Positions 6,422 to 16,284 of a stretch of 33,272 nt of DNA are shown here, piece by piece; the stretch's first letter is position 1, and every line of letters starts with the position of its first letter. A model generated the notes under the pieces. It was not told the DNA's origin. It searched no databases and was given only the letters and a program-made list of their open reading frames with translations. The DNA lies in NCBI GenBank assembly GCA_018221135.1, contig JAAOYB010000023.1:1-33272 (forward strand), written 5' to 3'. The stretch comes from Candidatus Woesearchaeota archaeon (lineage in GTDB: Archaea; Nanobdellota; Nanobdellia; Woesearchaeales; BM511). Position numbers and translations under genes: made by a program.

Positions 6422-7525
6422 TCACACCTTCATAGTTATAGTCTTATTTTTTTCATCTAAATCATTTATTAACTTTTTTTGTTTTAGTTTTTCTTTTATC
6501 TCAGCGTAAGAATGCTTTTTCTTCGCATCGCGTATTACTTCTAATAATTCTTTTATCTTTGAGTAATTCTCGTAGATTTCTTCGCCGACTCTTTGTTTTA
6601 TTTTTATCTCAACTTCTAATTTCTTAATTGTTTCTTCTTGCTTCTCTAAGATTCTTCTTATCTTATCAAGGTTTGAATCAACTTTTTTTTGTTCTAATTC
6701 CTTGTTTTTCTCAACGTACTTCTCACCTAAATAACTGCCAAGACTAAGACTAAAACTCTCTTTTAAAACTATTGGTTCTTCACTTCTTGAAGTTAACTTA
6801 AACGGGTAAACACCTTCTTCGTACAACACAGGTTTTATCTTCTTATCTCTTATTTTTTGTATTCCTAAAAAAATTTTTACTAAATCTTCTTCTACAGGCT
6901 TAGCCAAGTCTTTACTAACACCACTAGAAGCACAGATTTCTTCGGCGTAAACCCCTCCGAAACCCAGATTTATAGCTAGTGTTTTAACAACGCTTTTCTT
7001 ATCACTACTACCAAAAACCTTGATTAACGCGTCTTGTGTTATTAACAAACTATTATACTCTTTTAAGAGCGGAGCATAAATCAAGCCGCCACGAACACTC
7101 CTATCCTTAGTGTGAGTAGAGTTCTGCATAGATAACACTTTATCATCAGAATCAACTAAGACGAAGTTCCCAGGAGGCAACAACTCAACGACTAAGTAGT
7201 GCGTAACACCACTTTTTTCAAACCCTATTTTTACTATTCTCTCAAAACCTATTTGTTCTAAGCTCTTAAGCCTTGACACACCCAACTTTTTCCTAAGGTA
7301 CAAACAAAAACCGCTGGCTTCTTCGTCTACTAATGGTTTCTTCTTAGATAACAAAGATGTTGATGGAAGCTTAAAAAACAAGAAGACCTTCTTAGTAGTC
7401 GTGCTGTAGAGCTGAATTACTAATTCGTCACTTCGATGGTAAACTTTATCAACTCTGGCACCAAGTAAGTCTTGGTATTCTTTTACTAAGTAATATAAGT
7501 CTAACGCGCTTATTTCTTCTCTCAT
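6422..7525 (-). CDS. rqcH: RqcH/NEMF/Rqc2-like ribosome quality control protein, C-terminally short (lacks NFACT-R)
   Basis: Member of the NFACT family, which binds large ribosomal subunits carrying stalled peptidyl-tRNA and recruits tRNA for C-terminal tailing. The N-terminal NFACT-N domain runs from SALDLYYLVKEYQDLLGARVDKVY through LVVELLPPGNFVLVD. A helix-hairpin-helix-like segment follows (LGFGGVYAEEICASSGVSKD), then a charged coiled coil at about 270-355. The protein stops at 367 aa, whereas family members are usually about 550-680 aa with an NFACT-R (DUF814) domain after the coiled coil. The DR signature of NFACT-N is E95-R96 (FERIV). NSUN starts 6 nt downstream, so no hidden remainder follows. 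Confidence 0.85.
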   Translation of the reverse strand: MREEISALDLYYLVKEYQDLLGARVDKVYHRSDELVIQLYSTTTKKVFLFFKLPSTSLLSKKKPLVDEEASGFCLYLRKKLGVSRLKSLEQIGFERIVKIGFEKSGVTHYLVVELLPPGNFVLVDSDDKVLSMQNSTHTKDRSVRGGLIYAPLLKEYNSLLITQDALIKVFGSSDKKSVVKTLAINLGFGGVYAEEICASSGVSKDLAKPVEEDLVKIFLGIQKIRDKKIKPVLYEEGVYPFKLTSRSEEPIVLKESFSLSLGSYLGEKYVEKNKELEQKKVDSNLDKIRRILEKQEETIKKLEVEIKIKQRVGEEIYENYSKIKELLEVIRDAKKKHSYAEIKEKLKQKKLINDLDEKNKTITMKV

Positions 7526-7546
7526 AAAAAAAGTAGATGTAAATAT

Positions 7547-8671
<1,125 letters not shown>

Positions 8672-8675
8672 TTAG

Positions 8676-10427
8676 TCAATGCACAGTGACGCTTTTAGCT
8701 AGGTTTCTAGGCTTATCAATACTCACGCCTCGAAGAACGCCGATGTAATAACTAAGAAGATGACCAATCATAGTACTATAAATCGAGAATTGGGCGTCGT
8801 CTGACTCAGGCACTAAGAAATCAACTTCTTTGTTACTTTTATCATTACTTATTACTATGACCTCTGCTCCTCTAGCTTCTACTTCTTTAGCACTACTAAG
8901 CATGGAAGGATTATTTTTTGGAATCAAACAAATAATAGGGGTATCCTTCTCAACAAGAGCGATGGTTCCGTGTTTTAACTCCCCTGCCATCATGCCCTCT
9001 GCGTGGACGTACGGAATCTCTTTTAATTTTAGCGCAATCTCTCTAGCGATAGGGTAAGTGGCTCCTTTGCCAAGAACGAACACATCCTTTTTTTTGTATA
9101 GTTTCTTAGCGTAAACCTTAACTTTGTCCTCGTTATCTTCTAAGGTCTTCTTTATCTTATCAGGAATAAGCGATAAGTCTTCTTTGTAACTGAAAAGCTT
9201 AGCAATAAAGAACAAGGTTATTAACTGGTTAGTAAACGTCTTAGTGCTAGCAACGCATACTTCTTGACCAGCTCTTATCTCAAGGCTCACATCGCTGTGA
9301 CGTTGGATAGTGCTGTATGGCACGTTAACTACACTAACAATTTTTGCGCCTTCTTCCTTGGCTTTTTTGATAACAGTCACTACATCCATGGTCTCACCGC
9401 TTTGACTAACAGCGATTATGAGAGTCTTATCATCAACTAAGTAAAAACTCTCAAATTCAGATGCGATGACTGCGTGGCTCTCAACGCCGCGACGATTAAG
9501 CAAGTGAACCCCGATAAGAGACGCGTGATAACTAGTGCCGCTAGCTACGAACACAACTCTTTTTGCTTCTCCTATCAAATCTTTTATCTTGGACAACTCT
9601 TTTTTTTGCTCTGTCTCCAAACTATTAATGAGGCGCTTACTAGTCTTGGGTTGCTCATGGATTTCTTTAATCATAAAATGAGGGTAATCCTGTACGTCTT
9701 CTTCTTCTACGCCCCAATCAAAAACCGTTATTTCCGTACTTTGAACATCTCCGTTAGAATCATAGAATGAGTAAGCGTTTTTCTTTATCTCTGCGTAGGT
9801 GTCGTCTTCAAAAAAAATTGCTTTGTTAGTCTCATCACTAAACGCGAATATATCACTAGCAAGCATGAAACCATCATCTAGTATTCCAAGTGCTAATGGG
9901 CTGTCACGCTTAAGAGCATACAACTTATCATCATTTTTAATTGTTAAAATAATAGCGAAAGTACCCCTTGCACGCTTAATGAATTCTTTAGCGGCTTCGC
10001 CAAAACTTTTCTTGTTCTTAATCATCTCATCATAGAAAAAGAAAGGGATAACCTCGGAATCCGTCTCGGTAACGAAATCGTATCCTTTTCTTTCTAATTC
10101 TTCTCTTATCTCATCATAATTCTCAATTATACCATTATGAACAACAAAAACTGTTTTTGTACTATCAAAGTGGGGGTGAGCATTAACATGGGTTACGCCG
10201 CCGTGAGTCGCCCACCTAGTATGACTAATACTAACAAAACTCTTAACATCTTCGTCTACTTCGCTTATGAACTCGCTCATAGGAGAGGTGCTCTTAGAAA
10301 AAACGCCGTTGTTTGTAGCAAAGCCAACACTATCATAACCACGATACTCTAAACGCTTAAGACTCCTAAGCAAATCACGTCTTACGCCGTGTTCTTCGAT
10401 GCTTATCTTAGCTGTTATCCCACACAT
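8676..10427 (-). CDS. glmS: Glutamine-fructose-6-phosphate aminotransferase (isomerizing)
   Basis: A 583-aa cytosolic enzyme that makes glucosamine-6-phosphate from fructose-6-phosphate and glutamine, the first step to UDP-GlcNAc. The mature N-terminus is MCGI with catalytic Cys2, and the Ntn-type glutaminase domain includes HTRWATHGG and HNGIIENYDEIR. Two SIS domains follow (VFVASGTSYHASLIG, SQSGETMDVV, then VFVLGKGATYPIA and EGMMAGELKHGTIAL). The C-terminal tail DKPRNLAKSVTV shields the active site. Length and all motifs are normal. It is the last gene of the glm operon, 9 nt after the HAD phosphatase gene. Confidence 0.97.
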   Translation of the reverse strand: MCGITAKISIEEHGVRRDLLRSLKRLEYRGYDSVGFATNNGVFSKSTSPMSEFISEVDEDVKSFVSISHTRWATHGGVTHVNAHPHFDSTKTVFVVHNGIIENYDEIREELERKGYDFVTETDSEVIPFFFYDEMIKNKKSFGEAAKEFIKRARGTFAIILTIKNDDKLYALKRDSPLALGILDDGFMLASDIFAFSDETNKAIFFEDDTYAEIKKNAYSFYDSNGDVQSTEITVFDWGVEEEDVQDYPHFMIKEIHEQPKTSKRLINSLETEQKKELSKIKDLIGEAKRVVFVASGTSYHASLIGVHLLNRRGVESHAVIASEFESFYLVDDKTLIIAVSQSGETMDVVTVIKKAKEEGAKIVSVVNVPYSTIQRHSDVSLEIRAGQEVCVASTKTFTNQLITLFFIAKLFSYKEDLSLIPDKIKKTLEDNEDKVKVYAKKLYKKKDVFVLGKGATYPIAREIALKLKEIPYVHAEGMMAGELKHGTIALVEKDTPIICLIPKNNPSMLSSAKEVEARGAEVIVISNDKSNKEVDFLVPESDDAQFSIYSTMIGHLLSYYIGVLRGVSIDKPRNLAKSVTVH

Positions 10428-10436
10428 TTTATATTA

Positions 10437-11078
10437 TCAACAACTTAAATTCTTTAATTCATTAATATCACTTATTATTTTATCGGCTTCTCCAAAGACG
10501 CCTTCATCAAAAGTCGTGGTGATTCCTATCGCTTTCATCCCAGCAGCCTTAGCGGCTACTACGCCGTTAACAGCGTCTTCAACAACGCAGCAACTAATAG
10601 GATTAACGCCGAGTTTCTTAGCTGCTAACAAGAAAAGATCCGGTGCGGGTTTTGAATGCTCTACTTCTCCGCTAAAACAAGCAGCATCAAAGTAATCACT
10701 AAGACCAAACCGGTTAACAACGTACTCATACATGTGTTTAAGAGCACTAGTAGCTAAAGCCAACTTATAACCTTTTTTTCTTAGAACACCTAATGTTTCT
10801 TTTACTCCACTAAACAATTCGAGTTCTTCATCAAGGATTCCTTTTTCTGTGTCAAATTTTTCTTTAACGATATCCTCTGGTTTCTCATCTAAGCCGTGAT
10901 CTTCTATCAATTTTTCCCCGATTTCATACGTGCTAGTCCCGTTGTACTTCTCAAAAATCTTAAGGCTGAAAGAAACATTTCTTTTCTCAAACATATTCTT
11001 CCAAATCTTTAAGTGCATGGGCATACTATTAACTATTACGCCATCCATGTCAAAAATAAAAGCCTTAACCTCTCCCAT
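10437..11078 (-). CDS. HAD-superfamily phosphatase/phosphomutase, beta-phosphoglucomutase-like
   Basis: A 213-aa HAD hydrolase with motif I FDMDGVIVNS (nucleophile Asp), a helical cap domain (about 15-85), motif II in LALATSA, the motif III Lys in HSKPAPDLFLLAAKKLG, and motif IV VVEDAVNGVVAAKAAGM. The cap and GxxxxxxEDAxxG pattern place it with the beta-PGM/GPH/sugar-phosphatase subfamily. Its position between glmU-like and glmS suggests a sugar phosphate linked to hexosamine metabolism as substrate. Overflow phosphatase or hexosamine-phosphate processing are both possible. Confidence 0.85.
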   Translation of the reverse strand: MGEVKAFIFDMDGVIVNSMPMHLKIWKNMFEKRNVSFSLKIFEKYNGTSTYEIGEKLIEDHGLDEKPEDIVKEKFDTEKGILDEELELFSGVKETLGVLRKKGYKLALATSALKHMYEYVVNRFGLSDYFDAACFSGEVEHSKPAPDLFLLAAKKLGVNPISCCVVEDAVNGVVAAKAAGMKAIGITTTFDEGVFGEADKIISDINELKNLSC

Positions 11079-11086
11079 CTTTTTTT

Positions 11087-12280
11087 TTATTTGGTTTTGT
11101 CTTTCTCAACGACTTCCCCAGGCCTAGTACTAGTATTCGGCCAAAACTTACGACCAGGCAATATACTAGTATTAACACCGGTCATCACTCCATCACCAAT
11201 TATTGTTCCTAACTTCTTCATACCAGTATCAACTAATTCGTCTCTAAGCATTGACTTAATATTTTCTTTGTCATGACGCAGATTAGCAACCACGGTACCC
11301 GCGCCTACGTTACAACCCTCACCGATTACGCTATCTCCTACGTAGCTAAGATGAGGAATATTACTATCATCACCAATAATGGAGTTCTTAATATCGCAGC
11401 CTTGACCAACGTGGCAATTACTACCGATACTAGTACTGCCTCGAATATAACAATTAGGACCAATCTTAGAATTATCACCAATAATTACTGGGCCTTCGAT
11501 GTACGAGCCGCTCATAACAACACTGTTTCTCCCAACGCTTACTCGTCCTTTGATCATAACACCGTTTTCTATCTCGCCAGAGATATCGTTTCTTATTTCT
11601 TTTAAGACTCGCTCATTTGCTTTTAGTAAATCCCAAGGGTAACTAACAGCCATCCAACTATCTGTCTCAACAACTCTTACTTTGTAATCCTTACACAACT
11701 CGCTTATCACATCTGTGAATTCGAGTTCTCCACGCGCACTCTTCTTAACGTTTTTAAAATAATCAAAAACTTTAGGTTTCAATTTAAAAGCTGAGCAATT
11801 AACAAAATCGCTTACGTGCTCTTTTGGCTTCTCAACTATTCTTTTAAGAAAATCTTCATCTCTTAATTCTAAGATGCCAAAACGACTAGGATTCTCAACT
11901 CTTTGACCTAAGATGGCATAATCATGTTTTCTTAGTTTCTCAAAATCCTCTTTTTTGTACATGTCATCTCCTACGGCTAAGAAGAAATCGTCTTCGCCAA
12001 CAAAACTTTCTGCTTGGAGCACGGCGTGAGCTGTTCCTAACTGCTCTTTTTGCTCAACGCACACAATTCTTATCCCAGAGTACTCCTCACCCAAGGCGTC
12101 AATTATCATTTCTTTTTTGTAACCGACAACGATTACGGCCTCGTCAACCAAGCCAACTAATTCGTCAAGTAAGTGCTTAATTAACTCCTTATTACCCACT
12201 TTTAACAACGGTTTAGGCCTAGTAATAGTAAGTGGTTCGGTTCTTGTACTCTTTCCAGCCGCGAGAATCACTGCTTTCAT
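11087..12280 (-). CDS. glmU: Bifunctional sugar-1-phosphate nucleotidylyltransferase/acetyltransferase (archaeal GlmU-like)
   Basis: A 397-aa protein with an N-terminal nucleotidyltransferase domain (MKAVILAAGKSTR, RPKPLLKVGNKELIKHLL, LGTAHAVLQAE, FLAVGDDMY) and a C-terminal left-handed beta-helix of hexapeptide repeats (about 245-370: IEGPVIIGDNSKIGPNCYIR, then IGSNCHVGQGCDIKNSIIGDD). This matches archaeal enzymes that acetylate glucosamine-1-phosphate and transfer UMP to give UDP-GlcNAc. The ATG at 12280 is chosen because it begins the canonical MKAVILAAG and leaves a 4-nt gap after glmM; a start 7 codons upstream would overlap glmM. Unlike its neighbour glmM, this gene looks archaeal in type. 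Confidence 0.92.
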   Translation of the reverse strand: MKAVILAAGKSTRTEPLTITRPKPLLKVGNKELIKHLLDELVGLVDEAVIVVGYKKEMIIDALGEEYSGIRIVCVEQKEQLGTAHAVLQAESFVGEDDFFLAVGDDMYKKEDFEKLRKHDYAILGQRVENPSRFGILELRDEDFLKRIVEKPKEHVSDFVNCSAFKLKPKVFDYFKNVKKSARGELEFTDVISELCKDYKVRVVETDSWMAVSYPWDLLKANERVLKEIRNDISGEIENGVMIKGRVSVGRNSVVMSGSYIEGPVIIGDNSKIGPNCYIRGSTSIGSNCHVGQGCDIKNSIIGDDSNIPHLSYVGDSVIGEGCNVGAGTVVANLRHDKENIKSMLRDELVDTGMKKLGTIIGDGVMTGVNTSILPGRKFWPNTSTRPGEVVEKDKTK

Positions 12281-12284
12281 TTTT

Positions 12285-13625
12285 TTAGTTTGTTTCCTCA
12301 ACGATTTTTTTTGAGATCGTATCAGCTATCCTTTTTATTTCTTCCTCGTCGCTTCCTTCAACCATGACGCGACACAAATTCTCGGTTCCGCTGTAGCGAA
12401 CAAGGATTCTTCCATCGAGGTTCTTAGAGAAATCCTTAACCAAATAACTAGTTTCTTTTAATTCATCAAGAGGCTTCTTCTCTTTGACTTTGACGTTAAT
12501 CAATACTTGAGGATACTTTACTAATTTATTTCTAAGCTCGGATAAGCGAACCTTTTTCTCTTTTAGTATCATAAGGATTTGCAAAGCCGTGATGGTTCCG
12601 TCCCCTGTAGTGGTGTGATCAGAGAGTATGATATGCCCTGATTGCTCCCCGCCCAATACGAAATCGTTGTTTTTCATCTCTTCAATAACGTAGCGGTCCC
12701 CAACAGCGGTTTGCACCAACTTAATATTTTTTGCTTCCAAAAACTTTTTTAAACCTACGTTGTTCATAACCGTGCTCACAACGATATTATTTCTTAATTT
12801 TTTCTTCTCAAATAAGTATTCTGCGAGGATTGCTAAGATGTGATCTCCATCTAAGACTCCGCCTTTTTCATCAACTAGTATGACTCTGTCTGCGTCTCCA
12901 TCAAGAGCTATGCCTAAATCAGCTTTTTCTTCTAAGACTCTTTGTTTTATTATCTCAGGGTACAAGGCCCCGCAACTCATATTAATGTTTTTGCCGTTTG
13001 GTCGATTATTAAGAACAATGACTTGCGCTCCTAGTTCCTCAAATATTAACGGCGCGATTTTGTAAGCGGCTCCGTTAGCGCAATCAACAACGATTCTTAA
13101 TCCTTTCAAAACCTTGTTCTTAATCGTGCTCTTAGCAAATTCGATATACCTACCAGCGGCGGCGTCTATACGATGAGCTCTTCCTATTTTCTCACCAACA
13201 TAATTCTTAGTTTCTATTTTCTCACCAAAGACCAAGTTTTCTATCATTTTTTCTTTTTCGTCATTTAATTTATAGCCGTCTTTATCAAAGAATTTAATGC
13301 CGTTATCCTCAAAGTTGTTATGGGACGCGCTAATAACTATTCCGCAGTCAGCGGCGAAGCTCTTAGTAAGGTGGGCAATCGCGGGTGTCGGCATAGGACC
13401 TACGAGTAATACGTCTGCGCCCATACTAATAATCCCGCTTGTAAGAGCGTATTCGATCATGTAACCAGAAAGGCGTGTGTCTTTGCCAATGAGTATTTTT
13501 GGTCTTGGTTTTCCGTTTCTAAAAATCTCGGCGGCGGCTTGGCCTAGTCTTAGTGCTATCTCAGCGCTTATTGGGTGCGTATTAGCTAATCCTCTAACCC
13601 CATCAGTCCCAAACAATTTTTTCAT
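12285..13625 (-). CDS. glmM: Phosphoglucosamine mutase, bacterial type
   Basis: A 446-aa enzyme that converts glucosamine-6-phosphate to glucosamine-1-phosphate. The N-terminus MKKLFGTDGVRG, the phosphoserine loop GIVISASHNNFEDNGIKFF, the metal-binding GIALDGDADRVILVDE, the sugar-binding GGEQSGHIILSDHTTTGDGT and the phosphate-binding RYSGTENLCRVMVEG are all intact. Order, spacing and length match bacterial GlmM rather than the archaeal phosphohexomutases I would expect, which suggests transfer. It is first in the operon, with a TATA box about 25-30 nt upstream. Confidence 0.95.
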   Translation of the reverse strand: MKKLFGTDGVRGLANTHPISAEIALRLGQAAAEIFRNGKPRPKILIGKDTRLSGYMIEYALTSGIISMGADVLLVGPMPTPAIAHLTKSFAADCGIVISASHNNFEDNGIKFFDKDGYKLNDEKEKMIENLVFGEKIETKNYVGEKIGRAHRIDAAAGRYIEFAKSTIKNKVLKGLRIVVDCANGAAYKIAPLIFEELGAQVIVLNNRPNGKNINMSCGALYPEIIKQRVLEEKADLGIALDGDADRVILVDEKGGVLDGDHILAILAEYLFEKKKLRNNIVVSTVMNNVGLKKFLEAKNIKLVQTAVGDRYVIEEMKNNDFVLGGEQSGHIILSDHTTTGDGTITALQILMILKEKKVRLSELRNKLVKYPQVLINVKVKEKKPLDELKETSYLVKDFSKNLDGRILVRYSGTENLCRVMVEGSDEEEIKRIADTISKKIVEETN

Positions 13626-13646
13626 AACAAGAAAAGCTAACCATGA

Positions 13647-13658
13647 ATTATTTATAAA
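13647..13658 (-). promoter_or_regulatory. TATA box of the glm operon
   Basis: On the minus strand, atttataaata lies about 23-33 nt before the glmM ATG (13623-13625). It would drive a leaderless transcript covering glmM, glmU-like, HAD and glmS, whose intergenic gaps are only 4-9 nt. Confidence 0.6.
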
Positions 13659-13673
13659 TTTTTAGAAATAAGA

Positions 13674-14144
13674 TTAGATTAGTTTTAGAGTTTTTAGTTG
13701 TTCCTCAACGTTTTTTTTATCTGTCCAGACAACTATTGGTTCATGGCCTTTCTCGCTTGCTTCTATTCTGCACACATCAAAGATTTCGCTGTCAAGGTTT
13801 TCTCTGACTTTTTCTTCTGAGTAACTTCTTTTCTCTAAGCGTTTCTTTAACACTTTAATATCGCACTTTGTCACAATGCACAAATCAATTATTTCTGAGC
13901 TAATATGGTGGCTTAGGTGAGAGTCAAGCACGACGTCTTTATTAACGAATTCTTTTCTTACAACGCCACTTAGCTTATCCTCGTCGATTACGTCACAATT
14001 ATTTATTTCGTCGCGGTCAACAACCAATCCTTTCTTCTTTGCAAAAACGCCAAGATCAACGTACTCAAAACCTTTCTTCTCTGCTATTAGTTTAGCGACG
14101 CTCGTCTTACCACTCCCTGGAGTCCCAGTAACAATAATCATCAT
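13674..14144 (-). CDS. AK6/Fap7-type adenylate kinase-like NTPase
   Basis: A 156-aa P-loop protein with Walker A GTPGSGKTS (about 7-15) and the diagnostic DSHLSHH motif (about 94-100) of the Fap7/AK6 family. A LID-like segment (KRSYSEEKVRENLDSEIFDVC) follows. Family members have adenylate kinase/ATPase activity and act in maturation of the small ribosomal subunit together with uS11. The start is MMIIVTG; either Met is possible. It stands alone between the glm and ABC operons. Confidence 0.9.
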   Translation of the reverse strand: MMIIVTGTPGSGKTSVAKLIAEKKGFEYVDLGVFAKKKGLVVDRDEINNCDVIDEDKLSGVVRKEFVNKDVVLDSHLSHHISSEIIDLCIVTKCDIKVLKKRLEKRSYSEEKVRENLDSEIFDVCRIEASEKGHEPIVVWTDKKNVEEQLKTLKLI

Positions 14145-14182
14145 AGAATAAGAATAAGAAACAACTTTATTAATATAAACTT

Positions 14183-16261
14183 CTATTTCTTCTCAATTTT
14201 TTTCTCAACACTTATCCCTGCCTCAGCGCTTTTCTCGTCTTTTTGTACCGGCGCAGGCGGAGGAGTCGCGACCTGAGCAGCAGTGGCAGCACTCATAGCT
14301 CGTTTGAGCAAGAAAATAATGTCTTCTTTTTTCTTTTTCTCTTTTACTTTCTCAGCTAACTCAATATTTTTTTGGACTTCAACAATCCACCTAGCAATAA
14401 CGTTTTTGCCTTTGATGTGTTTTTTGAAATCTTTCTCGCTCATATGACGAATAACTTTTATCAAGCCATCAAGGTCTGTTACGGACTCGTTATTTATCTT
14501 AAAATAATCTTTGATATTAGTTTTTTTGCTAATCTTGACTTTTTTACGATCAAAACTAGAGAGGTACGTGAACTTCATAACTTGCTGGATGGCTATCATC
14601 AACAACAATATGACCATGCTAAAACCTATAAGTGTCCACAAATCACTTTTTAAGAATTCATACTTAACATTAAAAAGCATGGCTTCTCTAAGAGTCTCGC
14701 TACCAAGCACGAAAGGGTTAAGCTTGGCCACTTTTAAGATGTAAGGAGGCATGCTCTCCAAAGGCAATATGAGATCAGATAATAACAAAAATAATGAAGT
14801 AATACTTATAGCGCCTATCATAGCTGTTTCTTCACTGTTAAAAACGTAACCTATAGCCATCCCGATGAATATGAAAACAGACTCGATAATAAAAACTAAA
14901 ACAACAATTAAGCCGAGGTTATCAAGTATGGGCGCTTTGAAAAGCAGCGCTGCTATTACTAGGACCAAAGCGATCTGAAAAGTAGTCATAACAATCCCTG
15001 TGAGGTAAGTTGATAAAATAAACAAAGAATCATTAGTGGGCGTTGTGAAATTCCTAAAATAAGCTTTAGAGTTCTTCTCCATTAAGATAAGGTTGCTTGA
15101 AAGCAAGATGCTAATAAACATGATTAACAAGACAATCAGGCTAGGAAACAAATAACCAAGGTGCGTGTTTTGAGGGTTTATAGTCTCAATCGTAGTAGTT
15201 ATGGGGTTGACGATGCTCTCAGCTTCGCTTATCTCGATGTTATCAATAAGCGCGGTAATCCCTGCTAAGTCGTTTTTGATATCGCCAATCATATCTATTT
15301 TTTCATCTATTCCTGCGTCGATATCATCTTTTAAACTCTCACTTACTCTGTTAATATTTTTTTTTGCTTCGTCAACGTCATCTAGCATCATAGTAACTGA
15401 GCCGGTCAATCCAGAAACGCTACTCATCAAAGCAAGCCTAGCACCCTCGGTGTCATTCCAAGCATAGAAAATGACGGCGTCATCATTGTAATCAAACAAT
15501 AAATTTGTGGTGTCAGACCAGTTATCTTGTTGGCTAGGCGCTGCTACGCCGTATGTTTCTAATAGAACTGCTTCGTCAAGGACTTCGTTTGATAAATCTT
15601 TAAAATCTTTTAGATTATCTCTTAAGGCGTAACCAGCACTGCTAATACTTCCAGAAGTCTTGCTTGCTTCTTTGGTATCAATTACTATTGTGTTGAGCTT
15701 TTTTTGCATGTCAAAACTTTCTTCTTTTAACTCCTCGTTTAACTCGATTAATTCATCGAGGTCTTCTTGGGTTAATAGGATTCCTTGCTTGTTCAAAACT
15801 AAGATTTCAAGGATGTTACCGGTTAGTTCCATGCTAAGGTTGCTGCTTGCCAAGCTAAAACCCCTCTTGACAGTATCAATAATGTTATAAACAAGGTTTA
15901 TCTTTGATTTATCAACGTAGAATATTATCTCGTTAGTCTTATTGTTTGTTATCTCGAAGTCTTGTGGGAAACTAATACAGGCGTGTATGCTGCTAAGCTT
16001 GATGTTTTCTTTGCACTCCTCAATACTTGAATATTTTTGAAGCGTATAAGTCTCTGTGTCTATTTGTGAGATGTAACTATTTACTAATTCGTTATCTTCA
16101 TATGAGTGGTACCCGACGTTGACGCTAAGAGCGCTACTATTACTAAAAGCTAAGCCGACAAGAATTATTAAGACTAAAGGACCAAGTATTATTACTAGCG
16201 CAGAGGACTTACTTCTAAAGAGGATCTTGAAGTTCTTGTACATTATCTTGTCTAGCTTCAC
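14183..16261 (-). CDS. ABC-2 type transporter permease
   Basis: A 692-aa permease of an exporter. One transmembrane helix sits at about residues 17-37 (LVIILGPLVLIILVGLAFS). A large extracytoplasmic domain of about 330 residues rich in predicted coiled coil follows, then five hydrophobic helices between about 370 and 560, the ABC-2/YhgE-like plan. After the last helix comes a cytoplasmic tail of about 130 residues ending in an Ala/Pro stretch (ATPPPAPVQ) and Lys/Glu repeats. The cargo is unknown. It lies 23 nt downstream of the ATPase gene and forms a two-gene operon with it. Confidence 0.88.
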   Translation of the reverse strand: MKLDKIMYKNFKILFRSKSSALVIILGPLVLIILVGLAFSNSSALSVNVGYHSYEDNELVNSYISQIDTETYTLQKYSSIEECKENIKLSSIHACISFPQDFEITNNKTNEIIFYVDKSKINLVYNIIDTVKRGFSLASSNLSMELTGNILEILVLNKQGILLTQEDLDELIELNEELKEESFDMQKKLNTIVIDTKEASKTSGSISSAGYALRDNLKDFKDLSNEVLDEAVLLETYGVAAPSQQDNWSDTTNLLFDYNDDAVIFYAWNDTEGARLALMSSVSGLTGSVTMMLDDVDEAKKNINRVSESLKDDIDAGIDEKIDMIGDIKNDLAGITALIDNIEISEAESIVNPITTTIETINPQNTHLGYLFPSLIVLLIMFISILLSSNLILMEKNSKAYFRNFTTPTNDSLFILSTYLTGIVMTTFQIALVLVIAALLFKAPILDNLGLIVVLVFIIESVFIFIGMAIGYVFNSEETAMIGAISITSLFLLLSDLILPLESMPPYILKVAKLNPFVLGSETLREAMLFNVKYEFLKSDLWTLIGFSMVILLLMIAIQQVMKFTYLSSFDRKKVKISKKTNIKDYFKINNESVTDLDGLIKVIRHMSEKDFKKHIKGKNVIARWIVEVQKNIELAEKVKEKKKKEDIIFLLKRAMSAATAAQVATPPPAPVQKDEKSAEAGISVEKKIEKK

Positions 16262-16284
16262 TTTATTTCTCTCTTATCCTTTTT

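Noticed and set aside
12281-12301. Alternative start of the GlmU-like protein seven codons upstream
   Set aside because: It overlaps the end of glmM by 17 nt and adds MRKQTKK before the canonical MKAVILAAG start.
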